Source: Porphyrobacter sp. HT-58-2 (lineage in GTDB: Bacteria; Pseudomonadota; Alphaproteobacteria; Sphingomonadales; Sphingomonadaceae). From it: 64,000 nt of DNA. The stretch's first letter is position 1. Every line of letters begins with the position of its first letter. This document shows positions 34,385-42,780 of this stretch, in pieces. The notes beneath the pieces were generated by a model. That model was given only the letters and a program-made list of their open reading frames with translations. It had not been told where the DNA came from and did not search any database. Location of the stretch: NCBI RefSeq assembly GCF_002952215.1, contig NZ_CP022600.1:806001-870000 (forward strand), written 5' to 3'. The translations under genes and the position numbers were made by a program.

Positions 34385-36385
34385 ATGCAGGAATTGGTGC
34401 ATGTCACGTACGAGCAGACCGGCGAAAGTCAGCATCAGGATGCCATGGGCATGCGGGCCATGCAGCGCCGTGTCTTCAAGGAGCGTGGCTCTCAATATCT
34501 GTTGGTGAAGGCCCCGCCCGCCTCCGGTAAGTCTCGTGCCTTGATGTTTGTCGGCTTGGACAAGCTCGAAAACCAAGGGATCAGGAAGGTCATCGTGGCC
34601 GTCCCCGAAAAGTCTATCGGCAACTCGTTCCGCACAACGAACCTCACCAGCGGTGGGTTCTTCACCGACTGGGTAGTGGACTCCCGTTGGAACCTCTGCA
34701 CCGACGAACCGGAAACCCGGACGGTGGAGAAGGGCAAGGTTCAGGCCTTCAAGTCGTTCCTGACCCAGCCGGACAAAATCCTCGTATGCACCCATGCCAC
34801 CCTGCGCTTTGCCTTCGATGACCTTGGCCCGGAACCGTTCGATGGCTGCGTCCTTGCCGTTGACGAATTCCATCATGCCAGCGCTCATGAGCAAAACCGC
34901 CTTGGTGAGGTGGTCCGTGCGCTGGTTGAACGGGACAAGGCTCATATCGTAGCCATGACCGGATCGTATTTCCGTGGGGATGCGGAGATGGTCCTTCGAC
35001 CGGAGGACGAGGCCAAGTTTACCCGTGTCACCTACACCTATTTTGAACAGCTGAATGGCTACGAGCATCTCAAGTCGCTCGGCATTGGCTACCATTTCTA
35101 CAAGGGTGTGTACCTCGACAGCATCTCTGAGGTGCTCGATTGCAACAAGAAAACGATCATCCACATTCCGCACACGGCAGCGGCGGAAAGTACCAAGGAC
35201 AAGTACAGCGAGGTTGGTCACATCCTCGATGCCATCGGTGATTACAAAGGTGTTGATCCGGCCACGGGCTTCTACCTCGTGCAGTCGGGAGACCGCTTGC
35301 TGAAGGTCGCTGACCTTGTGGAAGATGATCCCGAAAAGCGGATGCGGGTGCAGGCATCGCTGCGGAAACTCGAAGATCGGGATGCCGTCGACATCATCAT
35401 TGCCATGGGAATGGCAAAAGAGGGCTTTGACTGGGTTTGGTGCGAACATGCGCTGACTGTGGGCTATCGGTCATCGCTTACCGAAATCATCCAAATCATT
35501 GGCCGGGCCACCCGTGATGCCCCGAACAAGGTCCATGCCCAGTTCACCAATCTGATCGCTGAACCTGATGCAACGCAGGACACCGTGATTTCAGCGGTGA
35601 ACGATATGCTGAAGGCAATCTCGGCCTCCCTGTTGATGGAGCAGGTGATGGCCCCAAAATTCAAGTTCTACACGAGGAAAGACCCCGATGGTCCCGCCGG
35701 TGGCGGCGATGATGCTGACATCGAGATCGACAGCAACACCGGCGAAATCCACATAGGCATCAAGGGCTTTAAGGAGCCATCAACGGAACGTGTCCGGCAG
35801 ATCGTGGAAGAGGACATCAATGATCTTGTAGCCAACGTTTGTCAGGACACCGTAATTGCCACCCAGGCATCAGCCAATCCCAACGTGACTCCCGAAGAGG
35901 TCAACAAGGTTTTCATCCCACGGATCATTGAATCCCGTTATCCCGACCTCTCGATGGATGAACAGGAGGAGGTCCGTCAGCAGTTGGTTGCCCGGATGAG
36001 CATCGTAGCAAAGGCCAACGACGAAGCCCGAAAGAGTGGCCGTGTCGGCATTTTGGAAATGATCAAAAAGTTCATCAACGTTCAGGACCTGAACATTGAC
36101 CTGATCGACAGCATCAACCCCTTCCAGCAGGCATATGAGGTTCTGTCCAAGTCGCTCGACAGCAAGACGTTGGCCCAGATTCAGGAGGCCATTGCCGGCA
36201 AGAAGGTGAACCTGACCGAAGAGGATGTGGTCAACCTGTTTCCCAAACTCCAACGGTTTGTTGAACAGCACAAGCGGCAGCCGTCCCTGAACTCTGCCGA
36301 TCCCGTGGAGCGGGTGCTGGCCGAGGCTCGTGCATGGCTCGTGGCCAAGAAGCGTGAGCGTCAGCAGCAGGAAGCTTCCCAGTAA
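34385..36385 (+). CDS. DEAD/DEAH-type superfamily 2 helicase of the island operon
   Basis: 666 aa. Motif I is KAPPASGKSRA, motif II DEFHH, motif III MTGSY and motif VI QIIGRATRDAP, so both RecA-like halves (~20-200 and ~260-410) are present. The C-terminal third is helical and charged (MSIVAKANDEARKSG, VLAEARAWLVAKKRERQ), with no nuclease motif I can see. It starts 11 nt after the methyltransferase stop and ends 1 nt before the GIY-YIG gene. Together they suggest an ATP-driven DNA translocation or remodelling role in a restriction-like complex (inference). Confidence 0.88.
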   Translation: MQELVHVTYEQTGESQHQDAMGMRAMQRRVFKERGSQYLLVKAPPASGKSRALMFVGLDKLENQGIRKVIVAVPEKSIGNSFRTTNLTSGGFFTDWVVDSRWNLCTDEPETRTVEKGKVQAFKSFLTQPDKILVCTHATLRFAFDDLGPEPFDGCVLAVDEFHHASAHEQNRLGEVVRALVERDKAHIVAMTGSYFRGDAEMVLRPEDEAKFTRVTYTYFEQLNGYEHLKSLGIGYHFYKGVYLDSISEVLDCNKKTIIHIPHTAAAESTKDKYSEVGHILDAIGDYKGVDPATGFYLVQSGDRLLKVADLVEDDPEKRMRVQASLRKLEDRDAVDIIIAMGMAKEGFDWVWCEHALTVGYRSSLTEIIQIIGRATRDAPNKVHAQFTNLIAEPDATQDTVISAVNDMLKAISASLLMEQVMAPKFKFYTRKDPDGPAGGGDDADIEIDSNTGEIHIGIKGFKEPSTERVRQIVEEDINDLVANVCQDTVIATQASANPNVTPEEVNKVFIPRIIESRYPDLSMDEQEEVRQQLVARMSIVAKANDEARKSGRVGILEMIKKFINVQDLNIDLIDSINPFQQAYEVLSKSLDSKTLAQIQEAIAGKKVNLTEEDVVNLFPKLQRFVEQHKRQPSLNSADPVERVLAEARAWLVAKKRERQQQEASQ

Positions 36386-36386
36386 C

Positions 36387-37565
36387 ATGTCGAAGCCATC
36401 CCTTGACGATATCCTGAATGGACCGGACCCGCTCGGCATCCTGCACGATGACACCCCGATCAAAGTCCGGACGACGGTGGATGACCGCACCAAGGCTGGC
36501 TTTGATGAGATCAATACGTTCGTCGATGCACATGGCCGTGAACCAGCGGAGGCTGACGGCGCTGATATCAAGGAAAAGGGGTTATCCCGCCGCCTTCAAA
36601 CCATCCGTGCCAATCCGTCACTAGTGGCTGCGCTGGCGGGCATAGATCGGCATGGCTTGTTGGCCGTTGGCGGAGAGGACGAAACATCCACCCCGAAGAG
36701 CCTTGATGAGATTCTGGACCTCATCGATGATGACGGTGACGACGACAGCATTTTTTCTCTCCGTCACGTGAAGCCACGAGAGGAATTAGATCAGGCTGAT
36801 TTCGTAGCTCGCCGGCAACCGTGCCGAGATTTTGATAAGTTCAAGCCGCTCTTTGAAAAAGTCCAACGGGAGTTGGAACTCGGTGTCCGCAAATCGGTGG
36901 AGTTCAAGGTCGAAAAAGAGATCGACCAAGGGCAGTTTTTTATCCTGAAGGGGCTAATTGCCTATGTGGCCGAGGTCGGGGAAACCTTCATCAAGAACGG
37001 CAAGGAAAATGCCCGTATCAGAACGATCTTCTCAAACGGTACAGAGCTGAACAACCTTCGCCGCTCTTTGGCCAAGGAACTCTATCGATATGGTGACGGT
37101 AGACGGATAACTGACCCGTTGCCGGGAGTGCTGTTCGGCGGAGAGCCAGGGGAAACCGATATAGGCACCGGGACCATCTACGTCCTTCGAAGTCTCTCCA
37201 CCGATCCGAACGTTGCCCCGCACAAAAACGTCCTGCACAAGATCGGTGTGACCTCAATGTCGGTCGAACGTCGGATTGCCAACGCCGAGAATGATGCGAC
37301 ATATCTGCTAGCACCCGTTGAGATCGTTGCCAGCTACGAGCTGTTCAACATCAACAGCACTAAGCTGGAAAACATGCTCCATCGCTTTTTTGCAGCCGCT
37401 CGTGCGGAGATCACAATTCCTGATCGGTTCGGCAAACCTGTCCAGCCACGGGAGTGGTTCTTTGTCCCACTCCCGGCCATCCGGGAGGTGGTAAGGCGTC
37501 TGGAAGATGGCTCCATCACCCGAAGCCGTTATGATCCAATGACTGCTTCGATCGTCGATATCTGA
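36387..37565 (+). CDS. GIY-YIG nuclease-like protein (T5orf172/MUG113 type)
   Basis: 392 aa. The C-terminal ~120 residues form a GIY-YIG-like fold: GTIYVLRSL (first strand), HKIGVTS (YIG equivalent), VERRIAN with an Arg, TKLENMLHRFF with the expected catalytic Glu, and a closing PREWF. The N-terminal ~270 residues are mostly helical and acidic (LDLIDDDGDDDS) and I do not recognise them. The ATG 36387 follows the helicase stop by 1 nt. As methyltransferase partner, it is the best candidate for the cutting subunit. Confidence 0.82.
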   Translation: MSKPSLDDILNGPDPLGILHDDTPIKVRTTVDDRTKAGFDEINTFVDAHGREPAEADGADIKEKGLSRRLQTIRANPSLVAALAGIDRHGLLAVGGEDETSTPKSLDEILDLIDDDGDDDSIFSLRHVKPREELDQADFVARRQPCRDFDKFKPLFEKVQRELELGVRKSVEFKVEKEIDQGQFFILKGLIAYVAEVGETFIKNGKENARIRTIFSNGTELNNLRRSLAKELYRYGDGRRITDPLPGVLFGGEPGETDIGTGTIYVLRSLSTDPNVAPHKNVLHKIGVTSMSVERRIANAENDATYLLAPVEIVASYELFNINSTKLENMLHRFFAAARAEITIPDRFGKPVQPREWFFVPLPAIREVVRRLEDGSITRSRYDPMTASIVDI

Positions 37566-37574
37566 GCCATTCAA

Positions 37575-38258
37575 ATGACCCAGCCACAGATCAAATCCCG
37601 CCGCCAGCACATCCGCCTGTGGTTCGAGTTCTACAAACTGGCCCTTGATGACCCTGCCTTGCAGGACAACCTCGCCAAGGTCCGCACCTTCTACGAGCCA
37701 TGGGGCGATCCCCGTGGCGTGGACTTTCGTGTTTGGTGGAAGGATCACGGCTACCTGTTTGGCGCTACGCAGGTCGAGGAGGCAACCAAGGTCTCGAGGG
37801 CTCCGAACGTCCTGAACCTCTCGATCCCCCTGAACCTGCCTGTCACGAAGACGCTACCTGACGTCAAAAGGCTGATTGAGGCGAAGCAACGAGAACGTTT
37901 GCAGGAACTGGGGCTGAATCCAGATGCAGCTAAGTCGCTTCATGCGGGGTTCGGCACCTATGAGATAAACGCAAAAGAGCTCCGTGGGCGACCGCTCCAC
38001 GAAGCTCATGTGATTTACTGCATCTGGTTGGAGATGGGGAAGCCGACCATCAACTCGGACTTCTTACAGGCGGTCAGGGATAGGTTGCTGAACCGTCCAA
38101 GGGCAAAATGGCTGCCGAGTTTTCTGATGAGAGAGGCTGACGTTGATCGAAAGGGAAGCCGCCGCTTTGCCGAAGAGCAAATTCGGCAAATGCGGCGGTC
38201 TATTAAGAAAGCCCAAGACGTTTGCGAGGCTGTTTCTAAAGGGAAATTTCCCTCATGA
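37575..38258 (+). CDS. Unknown protein, fourth gene of the methyltransferase-helicase-nuclease operon
   Basis: 227 aa, soluble, basic and helical, with WWKDHGYLFGATQVEEA near the middle and a C-terminal KGSRRFAEEQIRQMRRSIKKA helix suited to nucleic-acid or protein binding. I do not recognise a family. It starts 9 nt after the nuclease gene and shares its codon use, so it is probably part of the same system. It could be a specificity, sensor or regulatory subunit. Confidence 0.72.
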   Translation: MTQPQIKSRRQHIRLWFEFYKLALDDPALQDNLAKVRTFYEPWGDPRGVDFRVWWKDHGYLFGATQVEEATKVSRAPNVLNLSIPLNLPVTKTLPDVKRLIEAKQRERLQELGLNPDAAKSLHAGFGTYEINAKELRGRPLHEAHVIYCIWLEMGKPTINSDFLQAVRDRLLNRPRAKWLPSFLMREADVDRKGSRRFAEEQIRQMRRSIKKAQDVCEAVSKGKFPS

Positions 38259-38269
38259 ATTGAGCTTAG

Positions 38270-38833
38270 TTAAGAGCCAACATCAATCGAAATCAGATTT
38301 TCTTTAATCGAAAATCCTTCAACGTATATCTCTTCATTGATGTAAAGGTCGACGTACCTCGACAATCCGTCAAATATATCATGAAAATATTTTGACTGAA
38401 GTGGCTCAATTTTACCGCAGAATTGAATAAATTTTACGGCATCATTTTTAATGATTCCTCTGTCGGTTCGCATAATATGGATATCTAAAGTTTCGAGGCT
38501 CAACTTAAGATTTTCCCTAGTCATTTCGACGGAATCATCAATGCATCGCAGATGCGGTGCCATCTCCAGCTCATTCTTTCGGAGTGCTAGATCCAAGAAC
38601 ACGATGCACGGCTTATGAAGGCGGGAGATTCCCCACTGATGGAAGTTCAGAAAATAACGAGCCATCTTCATGGATAGACTGCCAATCTCCCCTCTCCCAA
38701 TCTCAGAAACATGGAAGTAGAGATCGTCGGTAATGACGTCGGATTGTCGATATGAATTGATGATATCACCTGAGTCTGAAATCTCACATACTATAAGGTC
38801 AACTTTTTCACCGGATTTTACTTTTGTATACAT
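38270..38833 (-). CDS. AT-rich unknown protein
   Basis: 187 aa, convergent with the operon, its stop 11 nt beyond the fourth gene's. Much higher A+T than its neighbours suggests a separate origin. No signal peptide or transmembrane segment; the pattern (VDLIVCEISDSGDIINSYRQ, HKPCIVFLDLALRKNEL) suggests an alpha/beta domain. No family recognised. IS66 lies just behind its start, so its upstream region may have been altered. Confidence 0.65.
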   Translation of the reverse strand: MYTKVKSGEKVDLIVCEISDSGDIINSYRQSDVITDDLYFHVSEIGRGEIGSLSMKMARYFLNFHQWGISRLHKPCIVFLDLALRKNELEMAPHLRCIDDSVEMTRENLKLSLETLDIHIMRTDRGIIKNDAVKFIQFCGKIEPLQSKYFHDIFDGLSRYVDLYINEEIYVEGFSIKENLISIDVGS

Positions 38834-38897
38834 ATGTTATGTTCCATTAAGATTCGAAATTTGCACTAAGAAATCGAAGTTATGAATGATTGACTGC

Positions 38898-40601
38898 TCA
38901 AAAACAGGTTGATGCCGTCCGAGTGACGCCCGTGTCGCTGTCGTTAAGGAGCTGCTTTCGGAGGGGCTTGGGGAGCTGCCATGCCGTAAGCGCTGTTTTC
39001 AGCCCACGTGGGCGTGCGGCAGGAGCTCGTCTATCCGCGATGCGGGGTGACCATTGGCGAGACTGGTGAGCGTCGCGGTCAGCCATGTGTGCGGGTTGAT
39101 GCCGGTGAGTTTGTGCGATGCGGGGTGACCATTGGCGAGACTGGTGAGCGTGCGCGGTCAGCCATGTGTGCGGGTTGATGCCGGTGAGTTTGCAGTTCTC
39201 GATGAGTGTGGCGATCACCGCCCAGTTGTCGCCGCCCTCGTCGGAGCCGGCGAACAGAGCGTTCTTGCGGTTGAGAGCCAGCGGGCGGATGGCGCGCTCG
39301 ACTGCGTTGTTGTCGAGATCGATGCGACCATCGTCGAGGAAGCGCGTCAGGCCATCCCAGCGTTTGAGGGCGTAGCTGATCGCTTCGCCGAGCTTCGCCT
39401 TGGCGCTGACCTGCCGGCCGCGTGCTTCAAGGAACCTGTAGAGGTCGTCGACGATCGGCCGGCTGCGCTGATCACGGACGCGGCGACGCTCGTCAGCAGA
39501 TAGGCCGCGGATCTCGTCCTCAATGGCGTAGAGGGAAGCAACGTGGCGCAGCACGTCGGCGGCCACCGGCGAGCTCTCGGCAAGCTCGTAGAACTTGCGG
39601 CGCACGTGCGCCCAGCAGAACGCGAGGCGGATCTGCTGGTGACGCCGGGCCAGCGCCGCATAGGCACCATAGCCGTCGACCTGCAGGATACCGGCAAAGC
39701 CGTGCAGATGCGCTTCGGGTCGCTCGGTCTTGCGATCCGCTGCGTAGACATAGGCGACCATCGGCAGGTCGCTGCCGCCCCAAGGCCGGTCATCGCAGGC
39801 ATAGGCCCAGATCTGGCCGGTCTTGGTGCGCTTGCGCCCGGGTTCGAGCACGGGCGCGGTGGTCTCGTCGGCGAACAGCCGCTCGGATCGTCGCAATCGC
39901 TCGAGGATGTGATCGCGTAAGGGACGCAGATACCAGGCCGCTCTGCCGACCCAGTCTGCAAGGGTGGAGCGGTCAAGCTGGATGCCCTGCCGCGCATAGA
40001 TCTGCGCTTGCCGGTAGAGAGGCAGGTGATCGGCATACTTGGAGACCAGCACCTGCGCGATCAGTGCTTCGGTGGGGATGCCACCTTCGACGATCCGTGC
40101 CGGCGCCGGAGCCTGCACAACCGCGTTCTCGCAGGAGCGGCAACCATAGCGCGGACGCCGCGTGACCAGCACGCGGAAGGTGGTGGGGACGACATCGAGG
40201 CGTTCGGCAACATCCTCGCCGATCTGGTGGAGCGCGCCGCCGCAGCACGGACAGGCCTTCTCCTCGACATCGACGATCTGCTCGATCCGCTCAAGATGGG
40301 CGGGCAGCGACCCGCGGTTGGTCTTGCGCGGGCGTTCGCTCGGAGCCTTGCTTGCCTTGTTCCTGGCGAGCTCGGCCTGCGAGAGTGCGGCCTCAACTTC
40401 CTCGAGCGCCAGCTCGAACTGGTCCGCATCGAGCTGTTCAGACTTGCGGCCAAAACGATGACGCATCAGCGCATTGATGATCGCCTGCAGCCGCTCGTTC
40501 TCAGCCCGAAAAACCTTGAGAATATCCAGCTCGTGGGCCTGTTCGAGGACGAGCGCGCGCAGCGCGTCAACGTCATCGGGAAGGTCCGCTTCCATCAGCA
40601 T
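38898..40601 (-). CDS. IS66-family transposase TnpC with an altered, frameshifted C-terminus
   Basis: 567 aa. The N-terminal leucine-zipper/Zn-finger region (CPCCGGALHQIG) and the IS66 DDE domain (LFADETTAPVL, VDGYGAYAAL, FCWAHVRRKFYEL, DNNAVERAIRPLALNRKN) are intact. After TGINPHTWLTA the sequence repeats itself out of frame (AHAHQSRQWSPRIA...DAHQSRQWSPRIA), because a ~78-bp segment (39037-39114, 39115-39193) is tandemly duplicated with a 1-bp difference. The frame then runs past the likely IS end. Activity is doubtful. Confidence 0.88.
   Translation of the reverse strand: MLMEADLPDDVDALRALVLEQAHELDILKVFRAENERLQAIINALMRHRFGRKSEQLDADQFELALEEVEAALSQAELARNKASKAPSERPRKTNRGSLPAHLERIEQIVDVEEKACPCCGGALHQIGEDVAERLDVVPTTFRVLVTRRPRYGCRSCENAVVQAPAPARIVEGGIPTEALIAQVLVSKYADHLPLYRQAQIYARQGIQLDRSTLADWVGRAAWYLRPLRDHILERLRRSERLFADETTAPVLEPGRKRTKTGQIWAYACDDRPWGGSDLPMVAYVYAADRKTERPEAHLHGFAGILQVDGYGAYAALARRHQQIRLAFCWAHVRRKFYELAESSPVAADVLRHVASLYAIEDEIRGLSADERRRVRDQRSRPIVDDLYRFLEARGRQVSAKAKLGEAISYALKRWDGLTRFLDDGRIDLDNNAVERAIRPLALNRKNALFAGSDEGGDNWAVIATLIENCKLTGINPHTWLTAHAHQSRQWSPRIAQTHRHQPAHMADRDAHQSRQWSPRIADRRAPAARPRGLKTALTAWQLPKPLRKQLLNDSDTGVTRTASTCF
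39037..39193. repeat. Tandem 78/79-bp duplication in tnpC
   Basis: 39037-39114 and 39115-39193 are the same sequence except for one inserted G (AGCGTCGCGG versus AGCGTGCGCGG) and the final base. The length change shifts the frame and rewrites the TnpC C-terminus. Confidence 0.9.
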
Positions 40602-40632
40602 GAATAGGTTGAATCAGTCCGCGCGCACCCCG

Positions 40633-40989
40633 TCAAGCCGCAATCTGGGGCGCGATCGGACGGCGTCCGCCGTGCACGCGGCGCCAGTCCAGACCTTCGA
40701 GCAAAGCGCCCAGTTGGGCAGCGGTGAGCCGCATCACGCCCTCCTGGATCCGGGGCCACTTGAACGCACCTTGCTCCAGTCTCTTGGCCATCAGGCACAG
40801 GCCCGTTCCATCCCACCAAATGAGCTTGATCCGGTCCGCGCGCTTGGCGCGGAACACATAGATCACGCCGGAATAGGGCTTGCCGCCATACTCTGCTGCC
40901 ACCAGCGCCACGAGCGAGTCCGCTCCCTTCCGGAAATCCACGGGCCGCGTTGCCACCATCACCTTCGCGCCGGGTGCAGGACCGATCAT
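40633..40989 (-). CDS. IS66 accessory protein TnpB
   Basis: 118 aa. The family pattern is complete: VMVATRPVDFRKGADSL near the N-terminus, YSGVIYVFRAKRADRIKLIWWDG in the middle, and GLCLMAKRLEQGAFKWP. It overlaps tnpA by 4 nt. It is required for IS66 transposition along with TnpA and TnpC. Confidence 0.92.
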   Translation of the reverse strand: MIGPAPGAKVMVATRPVDFRKGADSLVALVAAEYGGKPYSGVIYVFRAKRADRIKLIWWDGTGLCLMAKRLEQGAFKWPRIQEGVMRLTAAQLGALLEGLDWRRVHGGRRPIAPQIAA

Positions 40990-41441
40990 TGCGATGCCCG
41001 GAGGGCGGTGATGACCGCGGTGATCGTATCCGCATCAGCGGCGCTGCCGATCCTGACAAGCGCGCCGCCGATCTCCAACTCGATCGCGCTGGCTCTGGAG
41101 CTTCTGCGTTGCGATGCCCGCTTGCTCGCTACAGTCGGCGGCGATGGCTCTTGCTCCTCGACTACCGCTGGCACGAACATCGGAGCCTCGCGAGGCCGGA
41201 CTGGTAACGCGATACCGCGCTCCTCCATCTCCTTGCGCAGCAGGCGGCGCCAAGTGAAGAGCTGGGATACCGACATGCCATGGCGGCGCGCCACCGCGCT
41301 CACACTCTCCGTGCCCGAATAGCTCTCCGCGACGATCGAGGCCTTCACCTCAGGCGGCCAGTCCCGGCGCTTGCCGACACCGGTGAAAACCTCGAAGCGC
41401 CGCACACTGCTGATACCAGCATCATCACATGACATCGTCAT
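40986..41441 (-). CDS. IS66 protein TnpA (helix-turn-helix)
   Basis: 151 aa. RRDWPPEVKASIVAESYSG followed by VSAVARRHGMSVSQLFTWRR is the Tc3/IS66 OrfA helix-turn-helix. The C-terminus IELEIGGALVRIGSAADADTI is also typical. It is the first gene of the IS66 operon; the ATG at 41441 leaves about 50 bp to the likely IS end. Confidence 0.9.
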   Translation of the reverse strand: MTMSCDDAGISSVRRFEVFTGVGKRRDWPPEVKASIVAESYSGTESVSAVARRHGMSVSQLFTWRRLLRKEMEERGIALPVRPREAPMFVPAVVEEQEPSPPTVASKRASQRRSSRASAIELEIGGALVRIGSAADADTITAVITALRASQ

Positions 41442-41489
41442 AGCACCAGCGCCCTCTACAATCAGGGCGCGGACACTCGGCGCTCCGCG

Positions 41490-41969
41490 TCACCCGTGCA
41501 AGGTGGGCTCAGGACATCGCTTACGCCATGCCTGAGCTAATTCTCGCCGAACGTCGGGATCGGGGTGAACAGACAAGAGCGCAAACAGCTCTGCGGTATC
41601 GGCATTTTCGAACTCCATGATTTGACGTGCTAAGGGTGCGGCGAACTCTTCGTCCGCTAGGCACCATTCGATAAGAAGATCGGTCGTCGCCCAAGCTCTA
41701 AAGGGCTCGGAGTGCACCAGTGTACGGCGGACCGCCATCTTTCCAGCATTGGCCAAAGCTTCGAGAGCTGCCGAAGGAAGGTCTGACCTAGATGCGAGGG
41801 CGCATTGCACTTGCGTTGAGTTGTGTGCAGCCAATGCAACAAGAAGTTCTGGCGCAGTCCCTTCGGGAATTGATGAGCAAACTGCTGACAAGAACTCGGC
41901 ATCATTTCCAACGATAAATGATTCGGAATCAAAAGAGATTGAGATTGTGGTAGTCATGTTATTCTCCAA
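41490..41969 (-). CDS. Unknown helical-repeat protein, probably truncated by IS66
   Basis: 159 aa. Repeated short helices of the type LVALAAHNSTQVQCALASRSDLP, ALEALANAGKMAVRRTLV and ELFALLSVHPDPDVRRELA resemble HEAT-like repeats (x-D/N-x-x-V-R-x-x-L-A). The final codons fall at the IS66 end, where the IS sequence GTGAC appears to supply the TGA stop; the natural C-terminus may be lost. Function unknown. Confidence 0.62.
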   Translation of the reverse strand: MENNMTTTISISFDSESFIVGNDAEFLSAVCSSIPEGTAPELLVALAAHNSTQVQCALASRSDLPSAALEALANAGKMAVRRTLVHSEPFRAWATTDLLIEWCLADEEFAAPLARQIMEFENADTAELFALLSVHPDPDVRRELAQAWRKRCPEPTLHG

Positions 41970-42134
41970 TATTGATAAATGTTGATGTGTGGATTTGCAT
42001 CCACAATCTCAACTTAGATGAATTGGAGAATGAATCAGGGACATTGGATGATTCTTAGATTTGTCCGAGATATTTTTCGGAATGTCCGCATAAATAAGGG
42101 ATAAAGATATCAAATATATAGGTTTCATTATCCC

Positions 42135-42623
42135 ATGCCACACATCCAACCCGCCAGAATCCAGACGGCGATCCGCCAGTGGGTAAGCCTTAAGCAATGG
42201 CAGCACCCATTCGCTGTGACGTTGACGCTTAAGCAGGTTAGGTGGATTGATGGCGGCGTAGTGGTCACATTGTCGCCTGAAATTGCCTCAAGGAACGTTC
42301 GTCATTTCCTGAACGTGCTCAACAAGCAGGTTTATGGCTCCGCAGCACAAAGGCATGGGAAGCGACTTAGGTCGCTTGTTACCTTCGAGGGATCAGGTGC
42401 CAAGCGGCTTCATTGCCATTTAATGATCGACTGTCCTCGAACCGATCTCGTCGAGACATTTCCCGCCTTGGTGGCCCGTGCGTGGTCTGCTGCTGACTGG
42501 TCTGATTGCCAGATTGATGTTCAGCCCTGCGACGATGGATGGCTGACATACATGACGAAGTTCAGGGACAAGCCTGACTTTGCTTCTGCCTTCGATTGGG
42601 ACCTCTGCCACAACCCGAACTGA
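42135..42623 (+). CDS. Small HUH-type Rep-like protein
   Basis: 162 aa. Three motifs in the order and spacing of rolling-circle Rep proteins are visible: FAVTLTLK (motif 1), RLHCHLMID (HxH, motif 2) and TYMTKF (YxxK, motif 3, nucleophile Tyr). There is no helicase domain. Candidate roles are nicking an island replication origin, or a relaxase or satellite-phage Rep. The following 42624-42780 gap, which ends AT-rich, holds no gene. Assignment is by motif reading only. Confidence 0.6.
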   Translation: MPHIQPARIQTAIRQWVSLKQWQHPFAVTLTLKQVRWIDGGVVVTLSPEIASRNVRHFLNVLNKQVYGSAAQRHGKRLRSLVTFEGSGAKRLHCHLMIDCPRTDLVETFPALVARAWSAADWSDCQIDVQPCDDGWLTYMTKFRDKPDFASAFDWDLCHNPN

Positions 42624-42780
42624 CATTCGGTGCTGTGGTGCGGTCGCTGGGTATAGACCCCTTCACGCAATCCCAATCCTACATCCCAATCCACTAAAGG
42701 GCCCGCAGACCGCAGCGGAGCCTTGATTCATAACTATACCTATTTGAAATCAGAATGATAAATCGAAAGGAAATAAGCCA

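Larger units (their letters stand above)
38923..41493 (-). mobile_element. IS66-family insertion sequence (ends tentative)
   Basis: Carries tnpA, tnpB and tnpC in standard order on the minus strand. The likely ends both start GTGACGC (38923 reading right; 41493 reading left). The flanking octamers CCGTCCGA (left) and CCGTGCAA (right) agree at 6 of 8 positions, a possible decayed target duplication. The ends should be treated as tentative. Confidence 0.6.

Noticed and set aside
31686..38258. Assignment of the island operon to DISARM, BREX or a standard type I system
   Set aside because: No DUF1998, PLD nuclease, PglZ, BrxL, HsdS or HsdR-type gene is present; the methyltransferase is MmeI-like and the nuclease GIY-YIG.
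38898..40601. TnpC as a novel fusion protein
   Set aside because: The odd C-terminus comes from a tandem duplication and frameshift, not from a second domain.
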